A stretch of 64,000 bases of DNA from Hoeflea sp. (GTDB lineage: Bacteria > Pseudomonadota > Alphaproteobacteria > Rhizobiales > Rhizobiaceae), in contig JAHRFE010000020.1 of the NCBI GenBank assembly GCA_019084245.1, positions 62,001 through 126,000 on the forward strand. Reading direction: 5' to 3'. This document shows, in pieces, positions 10,439-20,141 of this stretch. The notes beneath the pieces are model-generated. The model did not search any database, had not been told where the DNA came from, and worked only from the letters and a program-made list of their open reading frames with translations. Positions within the stretch are counted from its first letter, which is position 1. Each line of letters begins with the position of its first letter. The translations under genes were made by a program, and so were the position numbers.

Positions 10439-11584
10439 TCAACTGCTCAGCACAATGCCGCTGTCGGTATCGAAGCAGACCCAGATCTCTTCATCGTAAC
10501 CGATCGGGTTTTCGACCGTGCGGACCGCATTGAGAAGCGAGGCCTTGACCACCGCGCCGCTCTTGAGCTTGACGTGAAACACCGTCATGTCGCCGAGATA
10601 GCCGATGTCCCAGACTTCGCCGAAGGCTGCATTGACCCCGTCTCCTGGCTTGTCCCGCGAGACGCGGAGCTTTTCCGGCCTTATGGCGAAACCGGCTTGC
10701 TGGCCAACCTGCAAGGGCACGGCGGTTTCGGACCGGATGACCATGCCGTCGGGGGTCTCGATGTCGACCACGCCATTGTTCAGGCCGGTGACTTCTCCGC
10801 GGAACAGATTGATGTCGCCGATGAAGCTCGCGACGAATTCCGAGTTCGGCGCCTCGTAGATTTCCGCCGGCGTGCCGATCTGCACGATGCGGCCGAGATC
10901 CATCACCGCGATCCGGTCGGCCATGGTCATGGCCTCTTCCTGGTCGTGGGTGACGACCACGAAGGTGAGGCCCAGGTCCTGCTGCAGATCCATCAATTCG
11001 AACTGGGTTTCCTCGCGCAGCTTCTTGTCGAGCGCGCCGAGCGGCTCATCGAGCAGCAGCACCTTGGGGCGCTTGGCGATGGAGCGGGCAAGGGCGACGC
11101 GCTGACGCTGGCCGCCTGAGAGCTGATGCGGCTTGCGCTTGCCGAACTGATCGAGCTTGACGAGCTTGAGCATGTTGTTGACGCGGTCGTCGATCTCGGA
11201 TTTGGCCATGCCGTCCTGCTTGAGGCCGAAGGCGATGTTCTTTTCCACGCTCATGTGCGGAAACAGCGCATAGGACTGGAACATCATGTTGACCGGGCGA
11301 CGGTAGGGGGGGACGCCTGCGAGGTTCTCGCCATCGAGCAGGATCTGGCCGCTGGTGGGATTTTCAAAGCCGGCCAGCATGCGCAGGAGCGTCGACTTGC
11401 CGCATCCCGAACCGCCGAGCAGGGCGAAGAACTCGCGCTGGTAGATATGCAGCGTCAGGTCCTTGACGGCGGTGAAATCGCCGAAATTCTTGGTGATGTT
11501 TTCAAAGGCGATATAGGGGCGCTGGCCTGGATCATTCCAAGGTTCGAAACTGCGCCTTATGCTTCCCAGAGATTTCATGACCAA
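10439..11584 (-). CDS. potG: Putrescine/spermidine ABC transporter ATPase PotG
   Basis: 381 residues. The nucleotide-binding domain has Walker A GGSGCGKST, the signature LSGGQRQRVALARSIA, Walker B VLLLDEPLGALD and the switch histidine in VVVTHDQEEA. A C-terminal TOBE-type domain follows (FAIRPEKLRVSR), as in PotA/PotG. It energises polyamine import from the cytoplasmic face of the membrane. It is separated from potF by 167 nt containing a hairpin followed by T residues, so it may be made in lower amounts than the binding protein. Confidence 0.93.
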   Translation of the reverse strand: MVMKSLGSIRRSFEPWNDPGQRPYIAFENITKNFGDFTAVKDLTLHIYQREFFALLGGSGCGKSTLLRMLAGFENPTSGQILLDGENLAGVPPYRRPVNMMFQSYALFPHMSVEKNIAFGLKQDGMAKSEIDDRVNNMLKLVKLDQFGKRKPHQLSGGQRQRVALARSIAKRPKVLLLDEPLGALDKKLREETQFELMDLQQDLGLTFVVVTHDQEEAMTMADRIAVMDLGRIVQIGTPAEIYEAPNSEFVASFIGDINLFRGEVTGLNNGVVDIETPDGMVIRSETAVPLQVGQQAGFAIRPEKLRVSRDKPGDGVNAAFGEVWDIGYLGDMTVFHVKLKSGAVVKASLLNAVRTVENPIGYDEEIWVCFDTDSGIVLSS

Positions 11585-11706
11585 CTGCCCCCTTGATCAA
11601 TGCCGATGCACGCCGCGCTCCGTTTTTCTCGTTCGGGTGAGAGCGTGCATGCAGAGATTCATAGTCCTGAAGCGACCTTGCGCATCCGCTTCGACGCGCC
11701 GCTGTC

Positions 11707-11740
11707 GTGAAAACCCCCGGCCCTTTGCAGGACCGGGGGT
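11707..11740 (-). terminator. Intercistronic hairpin with T run after potF
   Basis: Read on the minus strand, ACCCCCGG (11740-11733) and CCGGGGGT (11720-11713) form an 8-bp stem around a 12-nt loop and are followed by TTTTC. The hairpin lies 12 nt downstream of the potF stop codon and upstream of potG. It can act as a partial terminator or as a 3' end protecting potF mRNA, a common way to make more binding protein than membrane components. Confidence 0.65.
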
Positions 11741-11751
11741 GGAACTTGGGG

Positions 11752-12846
11752 TCACTGACCGGTGACGACCTTGGTCCAGGTCCGGGTCATGAGGCGCTGG
11801 GTGCGCTGATCCTTGGGCGATGTGGAATACAGCCGCCCGATGGTTTCCTCGTCGGGATAGATGGCAGGGTCGCCGATCACGTCCTCATTGAGCAGCGGCT
11901 TGGAGGCCAGGTTGCCGTTGGCGTAGTAGACGTAGTTCGACGCCTTCGCCATGACGTCCGGCTTCATGATGTAGTTGAGGAACTCGTGCGCCTCTTCGAC
12001 ATTCTTGGCGTCGCCGGGGATCGCCATGTTGTCAAACCACATAAGCGCGCCTTCCTTGGGGATGACATACTCGATGGTCACGCCCTGGCTGGCCTCGGCC
12101 GCGCGGTCACGCGCCTGCAGGATATCGCCGGACCAGCCGACGGCCAGGCAGATGTCGCCGTTTGCCAGCGCATTGATGTATTCCGACGAGTGGAATTTCT
12201 TCACGCTCGGCCGGATGGTCAGCAACAGCTCCTCGGCCTTGGCGATGTCGTCGGGCGAGGTCGAATCCGGGTCAAGGCCAAGATAGTTCAGCGCCGCGGG
12301 AATGATCTCCTCGGAGGTGTCGAGCATGTAGACGCCGCAATCGGCGAGCTTTTCGATATTGGCCGGATCAAACACGATGTTCCAGGAGTTCAACTCCATG
12401 TCGCCGAGGCGCTCCTTGACCTTGTCGACATTGATGCCCAGGCCGGTGGTGCCCCACATGTAGTTGATGGCGTGCTCGTTGCCGGGATCGTATTTTTCGA
12501 GCCGCGTGCTGATCGCAGGATCCATGTTCTCAAGATTTGGCAGCTTGGACTTGTCGAGCTTCTGGAAGACGCCGGCGGTGATCTGCCGGGCCAGGAAGGT
12601 TCCTGTCGGCACGACGATGTCGTAGCCGGTGGAGCCGGCCAGAAGCTTGGTTTCCAGCACTTCGTTGGAATCAAACACGTCGTAGACGACCTTGATGCCG
12701 GTTTCCTTGGTAAAATCCTCAAGGATGGATTCATCAATATAGTCGGACCAGTTATAGACATTGACGACACGTTCTTGAGCTGTAGCAAGCACGGTCGATG
12801 CCGCGAGCATGACGGCTGCTGTGACTAGGCGGGTTTTCAGGGTCAT
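11752..12846 (-). CDS. potF: Putrescine/spermidine-binding periplasmic protein PotF
   Basis: 364 residues with an N-terminal signal peptide (MTLKTRLVTAAVMLAASTVL, cleavage near TAQ) and the PotD/PotF family hallmark VNVYNWSDYIDESILEDF just after it. The extracellular solute-binding fold continues with conserved text such as GYDIVVPTGTFLARQI and CLAVGWSGDI. The ATG at 12846 has GAGGAAC upstream; the frame extends to 12891 without signal-peptide logic. It captures polyamines in the periplasm and delivers them to PotH/PotI. First gene of the operon; its promoter must lie in 12847-13078. Confidence 0.93.
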   Translation of the reverse strand: MTLKTRLVTAAVMLAASTVLATAQERVVNVYNWSDYIDESILEDFTKETGIKVVYDVFDSNEVLETKLLAGSTGYDIVVPTGTFLARQITAGVFQKLDKSKLPNLENMDPAISTRLEKYDPGNEHAINYMWGTTGLGINVDKVKERLGDMELNSWNIVFDPANIEKLADCGVYMLDTSEEIIPAALNYLGLDPDSTSPDDIAKAEELLLTIRPSVKKFHSSEYINALANGDICLAVGWSGDILQARDRAAEASQGVTIEYVIPKEGALMWFDNMAIPGDAKNVEEAHEFLNYIMKPDVMAKASNYVYYANGNLASKPLLNEDVIGDPAIYPDEETIGRLYSTSPKDQRTQRLMTRTWTKVVTGQ

Positions 12847-13078
12847 TCCTGTTCCTCTCGTTACTTCGTTCCTTCGATCAAACCGCGCCAATGGTCTTGC
12901 GCCAGCTACGGGTTGATGCGGTTCCGCTCGGACACCGGCGGAGACGGGCTTGACGGACCTCCAACCCTAAGAAGGAATTGCCGGACTCACAAGAGGCGAT
13001 TGCGCGATCCATTGCTTTTGTGCTGCACCGCAATCTGCGGCGTCTTGAAGCGGCCCGAGCCTCGCTTGTCCTTGAACC

Positions 13079-14518
13079 CTATTGAAAATCGAACGCGGAA
13101 AGGCCGGTCACCATCTCGTCCAGACCGAGCGGGCGGGTGATCGGCGGTTCAGCGCGCGCAAGGCATCCGGAACGCTCGCACAGCCGGCAGGCGGGCCCCA
13201 CCGGGATGGCGACCGGGTGCGGGGTCTTGCCGGCGGTCATCGGCAGGGCCGCACCATAGACGATCTCGTCGCGGAAGCCGATGTCGCAGCCAAGCAGGAT
13301 GGCGGTGCGCCGCGGCCGTTCGGAAAACGCGCCCTGCGGCCCTTCGAGCGTGCGCGAAATAGTGAGGAACTCGGCGCCGCCGGGCAGTTCCACTGCCTCG
13401 ACCAGGATCTGGGCCGGCTGCGAGAACGCGGCGTGAATCGACAGTTTCGGGCAATTGCCGCCAAAGCGCTGCTGCGGAAAGCCCTGGGCGCCGGCGCGGC
13501 GGAAGCGGTGGCCCGCGACATCGACCTCGAGCATGAAGAACGGCACGCCCTGCATGTTGGGCCGGCACAGCGTCGTCACCCGGTTGGCTGCCTGTTCGAA
13601 CGACACGCCGAAGCGCGATTTCAGCACATCTACATCGTAGCGGGCGCGCTGGGCTGCGGCATGGAACGCCTGGTAGGGCATCATCAGCGCATGAGCGGCG
13701 TAGCGGGCGAGTTCGAAGCGGGCAATGCGGCGCGCCTCGTCGCTCGATAGTTTCAGCGCGTTGATGCCCGCGGCAACGGCGACATTCATGCGGATCAACG
13801 CCGCCTCCATGGCGACCTCGCGCAGCTGGTCGAAGGGCGACAGCCGCTCGGAGAGAAACAGCCGCTGCGAATGCCGGTCGTAGCGGCGGCGCCAGTTGGG
13901 CATGGTGGCGACCGGCAGCGTGCGGACGACGACGCCGTGCTCGCTTCTGAGCCAGGCCTTGAGCGCGCCCATCAGATCGTCGCCGGGTTTCAGCAGAGTG
14001 TGAAAGGCCTCGGCCTCCTCCTCCAGCGCCGGATGGTGATTGGGGCTTGTTTCGAGAACCTCGCGGACCTCGTCCATCGGCAGCTTGGCGCCGGACATGG
14101 TGGTGGCGTGGCCTTCGCGGGCGAGCATGGCGGAGAGATCGGACAGCCGCTCGGCCTGTTCGCGATAGGCGCGGTGCAGCTTGAGGATCGCGGCACTGGC
14201 GTTGGGGGCGGCCTCGGCGATCTCGACAACTTCCTGGTCGCCGGGCAGTTCGCCCGACAGCAGCGGATCGGCAAAAACCTCCTTGAGGCTAGCGAGCGTG
14301 GTGCCGCCGCCCTCGCCCTGCAGTTCCTCCACGTCGACCTTGTAGACGGCGGAGAGCTTGAGGATGAGCTGCACCGTCAGCGGCCGTTGGTTGCGCTCGA
14401 TCAGGTTGAGATAGGAGGGCGAGATCCCAAGCGCCTCGGCCATCGCCGTCTGGGTCAGGCCCTTGGCGTTGCGGATGCGGCGGATGCGGGGCCCCGCGAA
14501 GATCTTCTGGTCGGCCAT
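13079..14518 (-). CDS. Xre-family regulator with DUF2083 domain (aceA-linked)
   Basis: 479 residues from the ATG at 14518; an upstream ATG at 14569 would add 17 residues. The N-terminal HTH_3 domain (RIRRIRNAKGLTQTAMAEAL, then SYLNLIERNQRPL) occupies about residues 10-65. A central ImmA/IrrE-like part and a C-terminal DUF2083 domain follow, the last with a cysteine-containing tail (CRLCERSGC). This matches the short-chain fatty acyl-type regulators (RamB/ScfR-like) often placed beside isocitrate lyase. It is divergent from aceA, so control of aceA and of itself is likely but inferred. No effector can be read from sequence. Confidence 0.88.
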   Translation of the reverse strand: MADQKIFAGPRIRRIRNAKGLTQTAMAEALGISPSYLNLIERNQRPLTVQLILKLSAVYKVDVEELQGEGGGTTLASLKEVFADPLLSGELPGDQEVVEIAEAAPNASAAILKLHRAYREQAERLSDLSAMLAREGHATTMSGAKLPMDEVREVLETSPNHHPALEEEAEAFHTLLKPGDDLMGALKAWLRSEHGVVVRTLPVATMPNWRRRYDRHSQRLFLSERLSPFDQLREVAMEAALIRMNVAVAAGINALKLSSDEARRIARFELARYAAHALMMPYQAFHAAAQRARYDVDVLKSRFGVSFEQAANRVTTLCRPNMQGVPFFMLEVDVAGHRFRRAGAQGFPQQRFGGNCPKLSIHAAFSQPAQILVEAVELPGGAEFLTISRTLEGPQGAFSERPRRTAILLGCDIGFRDEIVYGAALPMTAGKTPHPVAIPVGPACRLCERSGCLARAEPPITRPLGLDEMVTGLSAFDFQ

Positions 14519-14766
14519 TGGCTCAATCTTTACAGGCTTTGACAGATCCTGACCGTGATCTCCGGTCATTCTGTTTTTACAATTGTGACAAATTTACAGC
14601 CTCGATCAGTCAAAGACAAGACAGCATGACCTGAATTATCGACCGTTTTTGTTAAATTATCTCGGCTTCTGGTGCGCCGCAATGTAAATCCAGTCACATC
14701 GAAAGCGGCCAGACGCCTCCCGGTCTGGTCCGCACGAAACCGAAATTCGCATCTTGGAGAGAAGCC
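14519..14766. promoter_or_regulatory. Divergent regulator/aceA promoter region with TTTACA boxes
   Basis: The intergenic region holds three direct copies of TTTACA, two of them followed by G (14529-14536, 14576-14585, 14593-14599), and one inverted copy, TGTAAAT, at 14683-14689. The second and third copies start 17 bp apart, under two helical turns, and flank the sequence ATTGTGACAAA. Repeated boxes on both sides of a divergent promoter are what one expects of operators for the Xre-type regulator encoded here. The assignment is an inference, since the binding motif of this regulator is not known to me. Confidence 0.45.
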
Positions 14767-16056
<1,290 letters not shown>

Positions 16057-16069
16057 CCCGACACGTCCT

Positions 16070-16099
16070 CACCCGCCTCACCCCGACCAGGGGCGGGTG
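16070..16099 (+). other. Intercistronic hairpin between aceA and the small gene
   Basis: CACCCGCC (16070-16077) and GGCGGGTG (16092-16099) form an 8-bp stem with C- and G-rich loop ends that could extend it. There is no T run, so it looks more like an mRNA-stabilising or attenuating hairpin than a terminator. Confidence 0.4.
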
Positions 16100-16151
16100 G
16101 GGGACACCATCAGACGACCCGATCACAAACCCCGCTAGAGGAGAAATGCAC

Positions 16152-16388
16152 ATGGCACCCCAGACCCGCGTCAAGGAACGCGCAGAAGAGCAGTCTTCCG
16201 CGATGGATGCAGACCAGCAGGCAGCGATCCGCATGCTCGCCAACGATCTGCACCGCCTCAACCACTCCGTGATGAAGGCCGTGGACGCCGGCGTCTCGGT
16301 CGAGCTCGTCCGCTCCGCCCGCCACCACGGCGGCGACGGCAACTGGGGCGATCTGCTGATCCCGGTGATCGTGACGCAGAGCCGGTAA
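16152..16388 (+). CDS. Small conserved protein downstream of aceA
   Basis: 78 residues from the ATG at 16152, which has AGAGGAG 8 nt upstream; an in-frame ATG at 16146 is too close to that site. The product is soluble and mostly helical, with the central sequence AIRMLANDLHRLNHSVMKAV and a histidine/glycine-rich patch (ARHHGGDGNWGD). I recall similar short genes next to aceA in other Rhizobiales, but no function is known to me. Location in the aceA transcript suggests a link to the glyoxylate bypass; this is an inference. Confidence 0.7.
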   Translation: MAPQTRVKERAEEQSSAMDADQQAAIRMLANDLHRLNHSVMKAVDAGVSVELVRSARHHGGDGNWGDLLIPVIVTQSR

Positions 16389-16468
16389 GGCTGCCGCTGC
16401 GCGCAGAAAGCTGCCGGACGCGGGCCCCTGCCCTTCTGTTCCGGGAGGCCCTGCTTCCGGATTGACTT

Positions 16469-16501
16469 CCCCGCCGCGATTGTCTTCGCGGCGGGGTTTT
16501 T
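16469..16501 (+). terminator. Rho-independent terminator of the aceA transcript
   Basis: A perfect 11-bp stem (CCCCGCCGCGA at 16469-16479, TCGCGGCGGGG at 16486-16496) with a 6-nt loop is followed by five T. It lies 80 nt after the small gene and 11 nt before the end of the convergent exporter gene. Confidence 0.9.
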
Positions 16502-16512
16502 CGTTGTGGCGG

Positions 16513-17712
16513 TCAGGCAGCCGCGACGATGCGGCGGGCGCGGGCCGACTGGGTGAGCCGCATTGCCGTGAATGCCAGCACCGCAGCGAGCGCGATTGCC
16601 GCCACCATCGGCAGCGGCGTGCCGTCGAAGAAGGGGCCGGCCAGCATGGTCAGCACCCCGCCCGAGAGCATCTGCAGCATCCCGCCGAGCGACGAGGCGA
16701 GGCCGGCGATGTCGCCATGATCATCGAGCGCCATCACCATGACCGTAGGGATGACCAGCCCGAGGCAGGCATTGGCGCAGATCAGCATGGCGACCAGCAG
16801 CGCGAAACTGTCCACGCCCGATGAGACCAGGGCCAGCAGCACCAGCGTGGTCAGGAGGAAGCCCGAGACCGCCCAGGTGACGACACGGTCGGCTCCATAC
16901 TTTTCGCCCAGTCCCGCCGCCAGCTGCGAGGCTGCGAAGAACCCTGCCGCATTGATGGCGAAGGCCAGACTGAAGCCGGTCGGCGTGAGGCCGTAATGGC
17001 CGGTGTAGACGAAGGAGGCGGAGGCCAAGAAGACGAAGAAACTCGCCATGCCGAAGCCGCCGACGAAGGTCAGGCCCATGAACACCGGATCGGTGATGAG
17101 CGTCCTGACGCCGCGCGACAGCGCCGCCAGCCGCACCGGAACGCGGTGCTCGGGATGCAGCGTTTCAGGCTGCAGGAGCAGCGTGACCGCAATCGACAGC
17201 GCAGCGGCGACAGCGAGCAGGACGAAGATCGCGCGCCAGCCGGCGAGTGCGATGACGCCCGAGCCCGCCAGCGGCGCCAGCATCGGCGAGACCGAGATGA
17301 TCAGCATCACCAGCGCCATCAGCCTTGTCGCCTGCGGACCGGTGTGCAGATCGCGGATGATGGCGCGCGGGATGACCATGGCCGCAGCCCCGCCAACGGC
17401 CTGGAGGATGCGGGCGGCGATCAGCCAGTTCATGTCGGGCGCCAGCGTACAGCCGATCGAGCCCACGAGGAACAGCGCCAGGCCGGCGATCAGCGGCGGC
17501 TTGCGGCCGAACATGTCGGCCACCGGCCCGTAGACCATCTGCGCCAGGCCATAGGCGATGAAATAGGCGGAAATGGTGAGCTGCGCGCCAGCCATGGTGC
17601 CGCCAAGGCTTTCGGCGATGCGTGGCAGGGCAGGCAGATACATGTCGATGGCAAGCGGGCCGGTGGCGCAAAGCAGGCCGAGCACCACGGCGGAACGGAG
17701 GAAGGGAGACAT
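16513..17712 (-). CDS. Bcr/CflA-family multidrug exporter
   Basis: 399 residues from the ATG at 17712, which has GAGG 9 nt upstream; two earlier in-frame ATG codons (17727, 17754) lack a ribosome site. Twelve predicted membrane helices fit the major facilitator superfamily. The Bcr/CflA subgroup is shown by LATGPLAIDMYLPALP-like text near the N-terminus (here CATGPLAIDMYLPALPRI) and motif A-like VADMFGRKPPLIAG. Members expel bicyclomycin, chloramphenicol and related compounds by proton antiport; the substrate here is unknown. It is convergent with the aceA transcript. Confidence 0.88.
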   Translation of the reverse strand: MSPFLRSAVVLGLLCATGPLAIDMYLPALPRIAESLGGTMAGAQLTISAYFIAYGLAQMVYGPVADMFGRKPPLIAGLALFLVGSIGCTLAPDMNWLIAARILQAVGGAAAMVIPRAIIRDLHTGPQATRLMALVMLIISVSPMLAPLAGSGVIALAGWRAIFVLLAVAAALSIAVTLLLQPETLHPEHRVPVRLAALSRGVRTLITDPVFMGLTFVGGFGMASFFVFLASASFVYTGHYGLTPTGFSLAFAINAAGFFAASQLAAGLGEKYGADRVVTWAVSGFLLTTLVLLALVSSGVDSFALLVAMLICANACLGLVIPTVMVMALDDHGDIAGLASSLGGMLQMLSGGVLTMLAGPFFDGTPLPMVAAIALAAVLAFTAMRLTQSARARRIVAAA

Positions 17713-18110
17713 TGGGGGCAACCTCATGAAAAATCGTAGCAGCATCCGTGTCATGCAATGGATGCGCCGTCTGATGGATAATGGACGTCACTCATAGAAA
17801 ATGGCAGCAATCGTCGCCGCACCTTGCATGCCGGCCATGGGGACCGGATCAGAGGCTTGGCGCACCGGATCGGGCTGCCTGATATGCTGCCGGAACCAAG
17901 GCGGAAACCGGGCAGGCCACGGCGCACGCGCGATCGAGGCGCATGAAGACGAGCCCTGGAATTCCGCCGGAGCTACCGGACGATGGGAAAATTGTTCATG
18001 GGACCTACTCCCGCAATGGGTACGCACCTGCTTTACGCCGCGATGGCGTTTCTGCCCAGATCAAACCAGCATCACCCATGCGCTTTTCGCCCGCCACTGT
18101 TGCGCGGGTG
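17713..18110. other. Gene-free stretch, nothing recognised
   Basis: About 400 nt between the exporter start and the end of the GFA-family gene. Short open frames exist on both strands but have no ribosome sites, no family resemblance and unnatural residue composition. No terminator-like hairpin or clear promoter was seen beyond what the exporter must have near 17713-17790. Confidence 0.5.
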
Positions 18111-18509
18111 CTACGGCTCAGAACGGCCGTCCGATTCCCGATTGCGCTCAAATTGCCGCGCGCCAGGGATCGGCGACAGCCAGGATTCGCGGCGCACGGT
18201 CCAGAGTTCATAGGTGGGCCGGAACTGGTCAGGCTGATCAAGCGCGCCCAAATTGACCTCGGTCTCATCATCCGAGCGCCCGAAGACCGGCGAGCCGCAG
18301 GCGGGACAGAAATGCCGGCCGTTGCGGGCGCGCGTCTCGCCGGTCACGGTGACTGCGGCTTCGGGAAAGATGGCCGAGGCGTGAAACAGTGCGCCATGAT
18401 GCTTGCGGCAATCGAGGCAATGACAGACGCCAACCCGGTAGGGCGCGCCTTTGGCCTCGACGCGGACCTTGCCGCAGAGGCAGCCGCCGGTGGCGGTGGC
18501 GGTGTCCAT
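18111..18509 (-). CDS. GFA-family (glutathione-dependent formaldehyde-activating-like) protein
   Basis: 132 residues with the zinc-binding cysteine pattern of the GFA/CENP-V fold: GGCLCGKV at the N-terminus, CHCLDCRKHHG near residue 29, and FCPACGSPVF near residue 66. The N-terminal Cys-x-Cys, the middle Cys-x-Cys-x2-Cys and the third Cys-x2-Cys are all intact. Many proteins of this family are annotated as formaldehyde-activating enzymes without proof, so the substrate is unknown. The start codon follows a GGAGAC ribosome-like site. It stands alone beside a repeat-rich gene-free region. Confidence 0.88.
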   Translation of the reverse strand: MDTATATGGCLCGKVRVEAKGAPYRVGVCHCLDCRKHHGALFHASAIFPEAAVTVTGETRARNGRHFCPACGSPVFGRSDDETEVNLGALDQPDQFRPTYELWTVRRESWLSPIPGARQFERNRESDGRSEP

Positions 18510-18628
18510 GGCGCGGTCTCCTTCGTCGTTCAGGGAATGGAGACGTACACCCGGCAGTGGCTAGGGCGCAATTGGTCGCATGGATGACGACGGAGGGTTG
18601 GGGATAGCCGCGCCCGCCCCTCGCCGCC

Positions 18629-18758
18629 GTCCTCCTCGGGCCTGTCCCGAGGATCTACTGGCCTGCGCCCCGGAACAGTTGGTGCAGCGGGAAAACCGAT
18701 GGGCTAACAGATACTCGCAGACGTCGCTTCGCTTGTCCTGGACAGGCCCGAGTATGAC
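18629..18758. repeat. Palindromic repeat element A
   Basis: About 130 bp bounded by inverted arms: GTCCTCCTCGGGCCTGTCC (18629-18647) and GGACAGGCCCGAGTATGAC (18740-18758). The left arm also has an internal hairpin, CCTCGGG/CCCGAGG (18634-18652). This arm type, reading CGTCATCCTCGGG..., is a common dispersed intergenic palindrome in alphaproteobacteria. It carries no gene. Confidence 0.75.
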
Positions 18759-18870
18759 GGAGGAGAGGAGGTTTTTCGGCTTTAGATCGAGCAGTTATCA
18801 ACGGCTGTGAACTCCGCAGCCGTCCTCGGCTGCCCCCGCACTCTCGTCCTCGGCCACCCTCCTCACTCTC

Positions 18871-18976
18871 GTCATCCCAGGCCCCCGAGCCTGGGATCCA
18901 TTCCGCGATCTCACCTGACGCAGGGGAATGCGGAAGCATCACGGAATGGATCCTCGGCTCGGGGGCCGAGGATGAC
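18871..18976 (+). repeat. Palindromic repeat element B
   Basis: 106-bp element with nested symmetry. The left arm starts GTCATCCCAGGC and contains CCCAGG...CCTGGG. The right arm contains CCTCGG...CCGAGG and ends GAGGATGAC. Inner arms ATCCATTCCG and CGGAATGGAT pair across a short variable centre. A further half-arm follows at 18987-19005. Element C (20037-20141) is a near-identical copy in the opposite orientation. Confidence 0.85.
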
Positions 18977-19099
18977 GAAAATCGGGGGCTCGGGCCTGGG
19001 ATGACGAGGGAGGGAGAGGGAGGCCGCGACAGAAAAAGGGGCCGGTGAGAATGCGATACCATCACAATGTCGGTCATCACTTACATTAAACAGCAACAA

Positions 19100-19830
19100 G
19101 CCTTCCCGCGCGGCAAAGCCGCCGGGGTGTGGGGAGGGATCAGGTCCGGAGGGCCGCGCGGGGGCGTCGCCTCTGAATGGTAAGGGTGTGCATGCCGGGT
19201 GTGAGGCGGCATGCACGAGGGGGTGGCGCGCACCCGCGCGGACCCGAAGCTCGCCGGACGGCGTCCCCGCCCGACAGGCAGTTGCCGGCTTCGCTGCCCC
19301 GCTTGAGGGTTTCCACCCAAGGGTGTTCACCCGACGCGGCTTGTCCGGGTTTCCCCGGGCCGAGGCCCTGGACGAAGGGCCGCGACGCGAAAGCGTGTGA
19401 GCGCAGTTTCCGGCACGAAGCATCTCCCCATCCTCATTCTGCCTGTCCGGTATCGTTCAAGCGAACCACCTGAACGCGGGCAGGCAGGACGGGGCAGACC
19501 TCCGCCACAGGCCCGGTCGCTGTCCAATCCGCCCCTCCGCCCTGTTGCGGCCCGCGCATCCGTCGGGATGCGCAAAGCCCGCTGCAGCATGGCCATTGGC
19601 GTTCACATGGTTCCTGTGACCGCGGCATGCCTCGGGCGGCTACGGATTGCGAGGTCGTCCCGGTGGCCGGCTTGACCCGCCCATCCGTGAAGATGAACAG
19701 GCCCGCCGACGGAGCCACGCTGGCCGCTGCCTCCCCCCGGTCTCGGCCGCACGTTTCGGCCAACCCCGGAGAGCGCTTCCTCCCGCCCGGTCCGCCACGT
19801 TCACGGATCCTTCCGGCGGCAGGAGTGCGA
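19100..19830 (-). other. GC-rich, hairpin-dense gene-free block (possible structured RNA)
   Basis: No open frame here looks like a protein: all are Arg/Pro/Ala-rich and overlap on both strands. Instead there are many perfect short hairpins: 19105-19114 with 19153-19162 (10 bp), GTGCATGCCG/CGGCATGCAC (19188-19216, 10 bp), 19307-19318, 19321-19332, 19345-19358 and 19554-19573 (8 bp). Read on the minus strand, the loop at 19345-19358 is GAAA and the one at 19307-19318 is GGAA; both fit the GNRA class. That pattern suggests a minus-strand structured RNA or a decayed repeat island. Neither a promoter nor a terminator was identified. Confidence 0.3.
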
Positions 19831-20036
19831 TGAGTATGGCAGGGGTGCGGAATGTGGGGAAAATATCGAGGGGAATTTTGGCTAAGGTGTTGGAAGTGTT
19901 GGGAGGCGTGGGGAGATTTATCCCCGGTTCCTGCACCATGTCCGAAGGCATCGGTCCGTCAACCAGCTGATGAGCGCCCGCGAGCGGGAAGACCATTTCC
20001 GGCATCGCGGGCCACGAGGCTGGCGCCCGCGCTTTC

Positions 20037-20141
20037 GTCTTCCTCGGCCCCCGAGCCGAGGATCCATTCCGTGATCCATCGCCATCACCACGGTCAGGAG
20101 AGATCACGGAATGGATCCCAGGCTCGGGGGCCTGGGATGAC
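20037..20141 (-). repeat. Palindromic repeat element C, inverted copy of B
   Basis: 105-bp element whose reverse complement matches element B nearly base for base in both arms (CCCAGG...CCTGGG then CCTCGG...CCGAGG); only the centre differs. B and C thus sit in opposite orientation about 1.06 kb apart and bracket the hairpin-dense block. Confidence 0.85.

Noticed and set aside
19177-19473. Short plus-strand frames in the repeat island (for example 99 codons)
   Set aside because: Arg/Pro/Ala/Gly-rich, overlapping on both strands, no ribosome site; treated as non-coding, although similar hypothetical proteins may be annotated in databases.
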